From Methanomassiliicoccus sp. UBA386 (lineage in GTDB: Archaea > Thermoplasmatota > Thermoplasmata > Methanomassiliicoccales > Methanomassiliicoccaceae): a stretch of 5,631 nt of DNA. Of the stretch, positions 1 to 4,927 are shown one piece after another. Within the stretch, counting starts at the first letter, position 1; the number at the start of each line of letters is the position of its first letter. A model generated the notes under the pieces. That model was not told the DNA's origin, did not search any database, and saw nothing but the letters and a program-made list of their open reading frames with translations. The stretch lies in the NCBI GenBank assembly GCA_002498285.1, contig DAGU01000109.1, positions 31,093 to 36,723 of the forward strand. The letters are read 5' to 3'. Both the position numbers and the translations under genes were made by a program.

Positions 1-627
1 GTCCTGCTGTACTATCGGAAGAAGGACCCGCGGGTGGTGCCGAGCAACATCCTGGCGCTGTTCCTAATGCCCATCCTGATCGTCCCGCTCGATACGCTGT
101 TCTTCAACGGCCAGCTGTACGACCGCGGACTGCTCTACCTCATGCTGGTGGCCCCCATCATATTCGTGCCACTGCTCATCGGCCGGGCCGGGAGGTACGT
201 GAGGCCGGCGCTGACCGTCCTCGCGGTGCTGATCGTGGTGGCGGCCGCCTCCACCATGTTCTACCAGGAGAGCCTGTACGTCTCGAGCGAGCGGAGCGTG
301 GCGGCGTCCGACTACCTGTCGAACCGCGGCCCGGACACATACGTGGTCGGCGGTTTTTATCCCTATGACGTCTGGAGCGATACGCCGGAGCAATACCAGC
401 GCATCAAGTTCAACACCGCCTACGGCAGCGATGAGAAGGCCGAGTCCATCAACAATCTCACGCTGTACTTCGGCCGGGGCGGCTACCTCTTCGATCATAC
501 ATCGGAGCTGTGGTACCGCCAGTGGGGCGTCCATCACATGTACGCCTTCTATGAGGAGCAGATCGGCCAACACTATCGCGTCTACGACAACGGCGACCAT
601 TATGTCGTCTACTCCAGGGGGCGGTGA
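1..627 (+). CDS. C-terminal part of a multi-pass membrane protein with a large outside domain (5' partial)
   Basis: The frame is open from base 1 to the TGA at 625-627, giving 208 residues; the start lies upstream of the window. Three hydrophobic helices are visible at about residues 16-34, 43-61 and 68-87. A soluble tail of about 120 residues follows, rich in Tyr, Asp, Gly and Trp, and is presumably extracytoplasmic. The tail ends in HYRVYDNGDHYVVYSR. Endings of the type 'x-IYDNGxxxIY' are, from memory, common in archaeal polytopic membrane proteins of surface-glycan loci, including GT-C-like glycosyltransferases and DUF2206-like proteins. The catalytic N-terminal half is not in view, so the reaction cannot be named. 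The stop lies 1 nt before the next ATG, so the gene is co-transcribed with the glycosyltransferases that follow. A GT-C transferase, a polymerase or a glycan-modifying membrane protein are all possible. The coding call is firm; the function is uncertain. Confidence 0.85.
   Translation, partial: VLLYYRKKDPRVVPSNILALFLMPILIVPLDTLFFNGQLYDRGLLYLMLVAPIIFVPLLIGRAGRYVRPALTVLAVLIVVAAASTMFYQESLYVSSERSVAASDYLSNRGPDTYVVGGFYPYDVWSDTPEQYQRIKFNTAYGSDEKAESINNLTLYFGRGGYLFDHTSELWYRQWGVHHMYAFYEEQIGQHYRVYDNGDHYVVYSRGR
616..621 (+). promoter_or_regulatory. Ribosome binding site deciding the start at 629
   Basis: AGGGGG lies 7 nt before the ATG at 629. It sits inside the last codons of the upstream gene, and a GGTGA at 623-627 overlaps that gene's stop. 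It supports starting the first GT4 gene at 629 rather than at the far upstream ATG at 365, which lies deep inside the preceding gene. Confidence 0.6.
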
Positions 628-628
628 G

Positions 629-1807
629 ATGCGCATCGGGCTGGTGAACCTCATCACCAAGACGGCCGACCTGCAGGCCGACGCTTCCGTGCTATCGGCG
701 CGCCCAGGGGTGAGCGACGATTCAGAGCTCAACATCGTGGAGATGGCAAGGCGGCTGGAAAAGCGCGGTCATGAGGTGACGGTCTTCGTCTCCGACGTCT
801 ATCGGCCGTCCCGGCCGGGCAGGGGCGACGTCCGCATCGAGTACCTGCCGACCAAGCTCCCGCTGATGTTCCCGCCATCGCTGGCCCCCTTCACCCCGTC
901 GCTCTCAAAACGCCTGAAGGAGGAGAGGCTGGACATCGTCCAGTCGGGCGAGGTGTTCCAGCCAGGGACCATGCTTGCGTCGTCGGCGGCCGACCATGGG
1001 CGGTTGTTCGTCTGGCAGGAGCTGGACATCCTGATGCGCGGCCCCGCCGGATGGGGGCAGAAGAGCTTCTACTCCACGCTGGGGAGGCGGCTCGCCAAGC
1101 GGTGCCAGGCCATCATACCGAGGTCGCTCTCGGCCCGCCGCCATCTGGTGGAGCACGGGATCCCGGAGGAAAAGATGGCGCCGGTGGTGCACTCCGGCGT
1201 GGATACTATGCTCTATCGTCCGATGAACAAGTCTGAGGCAAGGGAGCGTTTCGGCATCGACGAGGACAGGAACGTCATCCTGTCGATCGGAAGGCTGCAC
1301 GCCAACAAGGGAATGGACATCCTGGTCCGGGCGATGTGCCGCATCCGCAGCACCGACCCGGACGCGCTGCTGATCATCAAGGGCGTGGGTCCGGAGGAGG
1401 CCAACCTGAGGCGCATGGTGTCGGACGGGAAGCTGGAATACAACGTGCGGGTCATGTCCGACCTCCTGGACCGCCGGGAGATGGCGCTGCTGTACAACTG
1501 CGCCGATCTGCTGGCGGTCTCCAGCCGCGTTGACCTGTTCCCGTTCACGGCCATCGAGGCCATATCCTGCGGGGTCCCGATCGCCACTTCGTTCGGCCGG
1601 GGGCTTCGCTCCGACATCGTCGAGAAGGGGGCGGGGACCATGCTTCCCTCGGAGCCGCAGAACATGGCGAGGGCGCTTCTGGAACTGCTCGAAGAGCCGG
1701 TGCAGCTGGACATCATGGGGCGGAACGCCCGCGAGCTCGCGCTGCGGGACTTCGACCACGAGGTGGCGGCCGACCGGCTGGTGGCGATCTACGGAGGGGA
1801 GGCATGA
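629..1807 (+). CDS. GT4-family (GT-B fold) glycosyltransferase
   Basis: The protein has 392 residues, a normal length for a GT4 retaining glycosyltransferase that moves a sugar from a nucleotide-sugar donor to a glycan or lipid-linked acceptor at the cytoplasmic membrane face. The N-terminal acceptor-side Rossmann domain starts MRIGLVNLI and contains the helix ELNIVEMARRLEKRGHEVTVF. The linker VVHSGVD (residues 186-192) matches the family 'I-N-G-V-D' signature. The donor domain opens with ILSIGRLHANKG (217-228), where R222 and K227 are the usual donor-phosphate contacts. GVGPEE and the helix MALLYNCADLLAVSS follow, then LFPFTAIEAISCGVP. In the EX7E motif the first Glu is Asp (D302) and the second is E310. 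ATG 629 fits the family N-terminus and lies 1 nt after the preceding stop; the TGA overlaps the next ATG (ATGA at 1804-1807). Donor and acceptor cannot be read from sequence. The family assignment is firm. Confidence 0.93.
   Translation: MRIGLVNLITKTADLQADASVLSARPGVSDDSELNIVEMARRLEKRGHEVTVFVSDVYRPSRPGRGDVRIEYLPTKLPLMFPPSLAPFTPSLSKRLKEERLDIVQSGEVFQPGTMLASSAADHGRLFVWQELDILMRGPAGWGQKSFYSTLGRRLAKRCQAIIPRSLSARRHLVEHGIPEEKMAPVVHSGVDTMLYRPMNKSEARERFGIDEDRNVILSIGRLHANKGMDILVRAMCRIRSTDPDALLIIKGVGPEEANLRRMVSDGKLEYNVRVMSDLLDRREMALLYNCADLLAVSSRVDLFPFTAIEAISCGVPIATSFGRGLRSDIVEKGAGTMLPSEPQNMARALLELLEEPVQLDIMGRNARELALRDFDHEVAADRLVAIYGGEA
1793..1802 (+). promoter_or_regulatory. Ribosome binding site for the second GT4 gene
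   Basis: GGAGGGGAGG ends 1 nt before the ATG at 1804. Its first GGAGG (1793-1797) has the ideal 6-nt spacing. It lies within the end of the upstream coding sequence, next to the ATGA stop-start overlap, so translation of the two GT4 genes is probably coupled. Confidence 0.65.
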
Positions 1808-2922
1808 GCGCGCGCGTCATGTTCCTGCCGTGGGTGGAGGCCCCGCCGTCCAGCTCGGAGAGGACGCCCCAGCTGCTCAGCCGGCTGTCGTGCTGGTACC
1901 ACGTCGTGCCCGTCCGGCCGGGGCGGTTCAACAAGATGGTGTACGATCAGGACAGGCCCCGCGCCGCGCGCTACCTCCTCTTCCTGGCGGACGAGGTGGA
2001 CACCTTCCTGAGAACGCTGCGCGCCGCCCGCCGCGAGAAGGTGAGGCTCATCTTCGCCGAAGGCACCTACTTCTCCCTGGCCGGCGCGCTGGCCGCACGG
2101 CTGAGAGGCATCCCGATGGTGTGGGACAACCACGCCAACATCAGGGACTTCTCGGCCGCCCTTGGAAAATCCCGACTGTTCTTCCGCGGGAACCTCCTGT
2201 TGGAGAGGGTCCTCCATTCCCTATCGTCGGCCGTTCTGGTCGTGTCGGAGAAGGAAAAGGACGCGTACAGGGAGATGGGCTTCCAGACCGACAAGTTCGA
2301 GGTCGTGCCGACCTGCGTGGACCTGGACGCATTGGACCGTGACATGATGCCGAGGGACGAGGGCAGGAAGGCGCTGGGCATCGACGGCCACGCCGTGCTG
2401 TTCTTCGGCACGCTGAGGTACGAGCCCAATCTTGAGTCGGCGCTGTACATCTCCCGGGAGATGGCGCCTGCCGTCCGCGAACAGGTTCCGGACGCCGTGG
2501 TGTACCTGGCCGGCAGCGGGGAGCTGGGCGAGGCGCCCTCCGACGGCGTCGAGATGCTGGGCTTCGTCCCTGAGCTGGCGCCCTGGCTCTCGGCTGCCGA
2601 CGTATGCGTCGCGCCCACCTGGCGCGGGGTCGGTATACTGACCAAGGTGATCGACATGCTGTCGGCCGGCCGCGCCACCGTCGTAAGCCCGCTCGCCCTG
2701 GACGGGATGCCGGAGCTGGAGGATGGCGAGAACTGCCTGGTGGGCGAGGACCCGGAGCATTTCTCCCGTCAGGTGGCGAGGCTGCTGGGCGATGAGGCGC
2801 TGCGCGAACGGCTGGGCCGCAACGGCCGCCGGCTGGTCGAGGAGCGGTACTGCTGGAGCGCGGTCGGCGTTAAGCTGCGCCGATTGCTCGACGGCCTGAT
2901 GAAGGAGGCTGGCAATGGTTAA
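1804..2922 (+). CDS. GT4-like glycosyltransferase (Glyco_trans_1_4 type)
   Basis: The protein has 372 residues and a GT-B layout. The N-terminal half begins MSARVMFLPWVEAPPSS and includes a helix-turn segment GIPMVWDNHAN and the domain-end strand AVLVVSEKEKDAYREMG. The hinge reads VVPTCVDLDAL, equivalent to 'VIPNGVD'. The donor domain opens with VLFFGTLRYEPNLESALYI (about 199-217), a pattern typical of Glyco_trans_1_4 transferases. It continues with PDAVVYLAGSGELG and then GVGILTKVIDMLSAGRATVVSP (275-296). K281 matches the conserved Lys of 'G-x-G-x-x-x-K-x-x-E', but the usual Glu is Asp (D284). A C-terminal helix pair LLGDEALRERLGRNGRRLVEERYCW closes the fold. It is probably cytoplasmic and acts on the same glycan as its overlapping neighbour. 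The divergence between the two GT4 proteins argues against a recent duplication. The specific sugar is unknown. Confidence 0.92.
   Translation: MSARVMFLPWVEAPPSSSERTPQLLSRLSCWYHVVPVRPGRFNKMVYDQDRPRAARYLLFLADEVDTFLRTLRAARREKVRLIFAEGTYFSLAGALAARLRGIPMVWDNHANIRDFSAALGKSRLFFRGNLLLERVLHSLSSAVLVVSEKEKDAYREMGFQTDKFEVVPTCVDLDALDRDMMPRDEGRKALGIDGHAVLFFGTLRYEPNLESALYISREMAPAVREQVPDAVVYLAGSGELGEAPSDGVEMLGFVPELAPWLSAADVCVAPTWRGVGILTKVIDMLSAGRATVVSPLALDGMPELEDGENCLVGEDPEHFSRQVARLLGDEALRERLGRNGRRLVEERYCWSAVGVKLRRLLDGLMKEAGNG
2904..2908 (+). promoter_or_regulatory. Ribosome binding site for the DUF1616 gene
   Basis: GGAGG lies 6 nt before the ATG at 2915, within the last codons of the upstream GT4 gene. 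It supports the start that creates an 8-nt overlap (2915-2922) and so suggests translational coupling. Confidence 0.65.
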
Positions 2923-3856
2923 AAGGGACAAGGTGCTCGTAGGCCCGGGAAGGCCGTGGGACATCGTGCTGGTGTGCGCCGTAGTGGCCGTGGCGGCGCT
3001 GCTGCCCGTGTACGTGCCGTCATCGCCCCTGGCATGGTTCTTCGGCTTCGCCGCGGTGTTCTATTGTCCCGGGTACGCGATGGCCTCGGCGCTGCTGCCC
3101 GGCCGCCTGGCGACGCTGTCCCGCACCTTCGTTCCGCGCCAGGAGAGGACGCATGTCATAACGATGCTGATGCGCTCCGCGCTGGCCGTCGGCCTGAGCG
3201 CCACCACGGTCGCCCTGGCGGCCACCATCATGACCCGCGGGCTGGTGGAGCTGAACGCCCTGTCGGTGGGCCTCACGCTGATAGCGGTAACGTTCGCCGC
3301 GTCGGCGGTTGCCGTGTACCGACGCTCCAGGCTCCCGCCCGGGGACCAGTTCGCCATCGTCCACCGTCCGGCCGAGCGCCGTCCGCTCAACAGGAGGGAA
3401 GGAGCGGTGGTGGCCATGATCGTCGTGGCCGTGATGGCGCTGGGCGTGGTGGTCAGCGACGGCCTGATGGCCGATCGGTCGGGACAGCCGTACTCGGAGT
3501 TCGAGGTGACCGGGGCCGACGGGCAGCTGGACCATCTGCCGTCGTCGCTATCGCCCAACCAGCAGGCCGTCGTCGAGGTCGCGATCACGAACAACCTGGG
3601 CAGGGCGGCCGACTACACGCTCATCATATCGCTGAGCGATTCCCTGTCGGCGACGCCTGCCGATCTGTCGAATCCGGTCGTCCTGTCCCCCGGGGCGGGG
3701 AAGAGCACGACGATATCGCTGGCCGACGGCGCGAGCCTTGAACAGAGATTGACGTTCAGCATCGACAGGCCCGGCGATTGGACCGTGTATCTCCGTCTGG
3801 TCGATCCGGGAGGTTCGGAGGTGATGACGCTCTGGCTGCCCATCACGGTGCGCTGA
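2915..3856 (+). CDS. DUF1616 family integral membrane protein
   Basis: The protein has 313 residues. It has four N-terminal hydrophobic helices at about 15-34, 38-61, 84-106 and 113-135. A basic cytoplasmic-looking loop follows (RRSRLPPG to RRPLNRREG), then a fifth helix at about 163-183 and an extracytoplasmic C-terminal domain of about 125 residues. The CPGYAMASALLPGR segment (51-64) and the YSEFEVTGADGQ start of the outside domain (193-204) match the DUF1616 pattern 'PGY...LFP' and 'FTELYLLGPDG'. The outside part looks like a beta-sandwich (AVVEVAITNNLGRAADYTLIISL, then DWTVYLRLVDPGG). The family is mostly archaeal and, as I recall, often sits beside surface-polysaccharide glycosyltransferases. 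Its biochemical role is not established; a part in presenting or anchoring glycans is inference. It overlaps the GT4 gene by 8 nt. Confidence 0.88.
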   Translation: MVKRDKVLVGPGRPWDIVLVCAVVAVAALLPVYVPSSPLAWFFGFAAVFYCPGYAMASALLPGRLATLSRTFVPRQERTHVITMLMRSALAVGLSATTVALAATIMTRGLVELNALSVGLTLIAVTFAASAVAVYRRSRLPPGDQFAIVHRPAERRPLNRREGAVVAMIVVAVMALGVVVSDGLMADRSGQPYSEFEVTGADGQLDHLPSSLSPNQQAVVEVAITNNLGRAADYTLIISLSDSLSATPADLSNPVVLSPGAGKSTTISLADGASLEQRLTFSIDRPGDWTVYLRLVDPGGSEVMTLWLPITVR

Positions 3857-3861
3857 GCGGG

Positions 3862-4026
3862 GTGATCGTCAGGCCCCTGGGCCTGGCGGACGAGCTGCTG
3901 ACGGCGGCCGTTATCGTCATGGCGGCCAGCGTGCTGCTGCTCCTCTTCCGGCGAAGGTCCAGAAGCGCCGCCGCGCTGCCCATAATCATCGCCGCCGCGG
4001 CCGTCATCAGCGCCTCGGGAGGCTAG
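3862..4026 (+). CDS. Small hydrophobic protein, two predicted membrane helices, function unknown
   Basis: This 54-residue ORF fills the gap between the DUF1616 and CPBP genes. It starts at a GTG 5 nt after the DUF1616 stop and ends 1 nt before the next ATG. Helix 1 is about LLTAAVIVMAASVLLLLF, followed by the basic loop RRRSRS and a second weaker helix rich in Ala and Ile. The basic loop predicts a cytoplasmic turn. No strong Shine-Dalgarno sequence precedes the GTG (GAGCGGGG only). An in-frame ATG at 3919 would give just 35 residues and a TTG at 3778 would overlap DUF1616 deeply, so GTG 3862 is preferred. It resembles the membrane anchor seen at the C-terminus of many archaeal surface proteins, so it could be a detached anchor of the DUF1616 protein. 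No family is recognised. The exact fit to the gap supports coding, but short hydrophobic ORFs can arise by chance. Confidence 0.55.
   Translation: MIVRPLGLADELLTAAVIVMAASVLLLLFRRRSRSAAALPIIIAAAAVISASGG
4017..4022 (+). promoter_or_regulatory. Ribosome binding site for the CPBP gene
   Basis: GGGAGG lies 5 nt before the ATG at 4028. It is formed by the last Gly codons of the small ORF, immediately before its TAG stop, so the two genes are probably coupled. Confidence 0.6.
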
Positions 4027-4027
4027 G

Positions 4028-4816
4028 ATGGAGTACCGCGTAGTCAACGTAATTCCCTTTCCCCGGGCGCTCATCGCCCTGATCCCCTGGACCTTCCTGG
4101 GCTGCGCGGCCATGTACGCGTATGTCGCCCTGGGGGCAAGGGACGGCGCGGTGGCCGGGATGGCGCTGCTGCTGGGGGCCTTCGTCATGGCGGTCGCCTG
4201 CTACGCGGCGGCGGAGCGACGGTCCGAGGCGGCCTACGGCGCCGCGGCCCTGGTGTGCGGGACGGCCATCGTCACCGCTGTTCTGCCAACGACCGGCAGC
4301 ATGTTCGTGGACGCCGTTGTCCTGCTGACCGTGATCGTCATCGCGGCCGTCCTGTTCGTCCGCGCGGTGCCCATGCCAGCGCTGCGCCCCGTTCGCCTGC
4401 GAAACATCTCCATGGCGGTCGTTCTTCTGCTCCCGATCGCCCTGGCCTTCGCCCAGGCGGCCTCCCTCGGCCTGAGGTTCTGGGAGACCTTCCCGCTCGG
4501 GACGCCGTCATTCCTGTTCGTCCCGTTCATGGCCCTGTGGGGCTTCGCCGAGGAAGCCCTCTTCCGCGGCGTGGTGCAGCGCTCGTTCTCCGCCGCCATG
4601 GGCCGCTGGTCAGCGATCTTCTCGGCGGCCGCTCTCAACGCGGCCTACATGCTCTTCTGGGGCTCGGTGATGTACGCCGTGTTCTCCTTCCTCGCCGCTT
4701 TGCTGCTCGGCCATCTGTACGCAAGAACGAACAGCCTGATGTACGTGGGGACGATCCGCGCTCTCACCGACACCTGGCTCATCGTCGCCTTCCTAGTCCT
4801 GGGATTGGCCTTCTAG
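4028..4816 (+). CDS. CPBP-fold (CAAX protease/Abi-like) membrane protein, probably lacking catalytic histidines
   Basis: The protein has 262 residues, almost wholly hydrophobic, with about eight membrane helices. The CPBP core lies in the last 100 residues. Motif 1 is intact: GFAEEALFRG with E175, E176 and R180. Family members normally follow with FxxxH; here the aligned segment SAAALNAAY gives LxxxY, with Y207 where the metal-binding His is expected. Motif 3 is recognisable from its lead-in, LLLGHLYARTNSLMYVGTIRALTD. Against the usual 'LLGLLYxRTGSLWAPILAHALNN', His becomes R244 and Asn becomes D248. The family is intramembrane metal-dependent proteases (Rce1 type) or, in bacteria, bacteriocin-immunity proteins. 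Loss of both His suggests no protease activity, although this rests on alignment by eye. It is the last gene of the operon and its stop lies inside a hairpin. The residues before the core (1-125) match no family I recognise. Confidence 0.82.
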   Translation: MEYRVVNVIPFPRALIALIPWTFLGCAAMYAYVALGARDGAVAGMALLLGAFVMAVACYAAAERRSEAAYGAAALVCGTAIVTAVLPTTGSMFVDAVVLLTVIVIAAVLFVRAVPMPALRPVRLRNISMAVVLLLPIALAFAQAASLGLRFWETFPLGTPSFLFVPFMALWGFAEEALFRGVVQRSFSAAMGRWSAIFSAAALNAAYMLFWGSVMYAVFSFLAALLLGHLYARTNSLMYVGTIRALTDTWLIVAFLVLGLAF

Positions 4817-4829
4817 GCAGAAGGGCCAA
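4805..4829 (+). terminator. Strong stem-loop at the operon end, spanning a stop codon
   Basis: TTGGCCTTCT (4805-4814) pairs with AGAAGGGCCAA (4819-4829), forming ten base pairs with one bulged G and the 4-nt loop AGGC. The TAG stop of the CPBP gene (4814-4816) enters the loop. The sequence after it is AAAACG, not a T tract, so it is not a classic intrinsic terminator. It may protect or define the 3' end of the operon mRNA. The pairing is read directly; the terminating role is inference. Confidence 0.42.
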
Positions 4830-4847
4830 AACGTCCTGGGGATGAAC

Positions 4848-4873
4848 TACAAATATCGATACCTGCAATAAAT
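4848..4873 (+). promoter_or_regulatory. Possible archaeal promoter before the GT2 gene
   Basis: This is an AT-rich patch in an otherwise GC-rich window, with ACAAATAT at 4848-4855 and AATAAAT at 4867-4873. Either could serve as a TATA box, placing transcription starts near 4876-4882 or 4893-4900. It lies in the only sizeable non-coding gap (4817-4927), just after the operon-end hairpin. No clear BRE is seen and there are no data on transcription. Confidence 0.35.
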
Positions 4874-4927
4874 CACTCTCATGCTACTATCGCGGGGAAG
4901 CTTGGAACATGAGACCGGGAAGATACC

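Noticed and set aside
365..628. Upstream extension of the first GT4 frame to an ATG at 365
   Set aside because: The extra 88 residues are Ser/Thr/Arg low-complexity with no fold pattern, and they overlap the well-supported membrane protein. The family N-terminus and a ribosome binding site both point to 629.
64..735. Long antisense open frame over the first gene
   Set aside because: Its translation is rich in His, Arg, Val and Pro with no domain. It mirrors the GC-rich codon pattern of the real gene on the + strand.
905..1759. 284-codon antisense open frame over the first GT4 gene
   Set aside because: It is a shadow of a strongly supported glycosyltransferase. No motif was recognised and the composition is typical of the antisense of GC-rich genes.
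1530..2342. Alternative + strand frame across the junction of the two GT4 genes
   Set aside because: The translation is Arg/Pro/Ser-rich without fold pattern, while the real frames at 629-1807 and 1804-2922 explain the region fully.
2221..2964. 247-codon antisense open frame over the second GT4 gene
   Set aside because: It has no recognisable domain and lies fully over conserved GT4 motifs on the + strand.
4854..4861. Palindrome TATCGATA in the gap
   Set aside because: An 8-bp palindrome occurs by chance in AT-rich stretches. There is no second copy or operator-like pair nearby.
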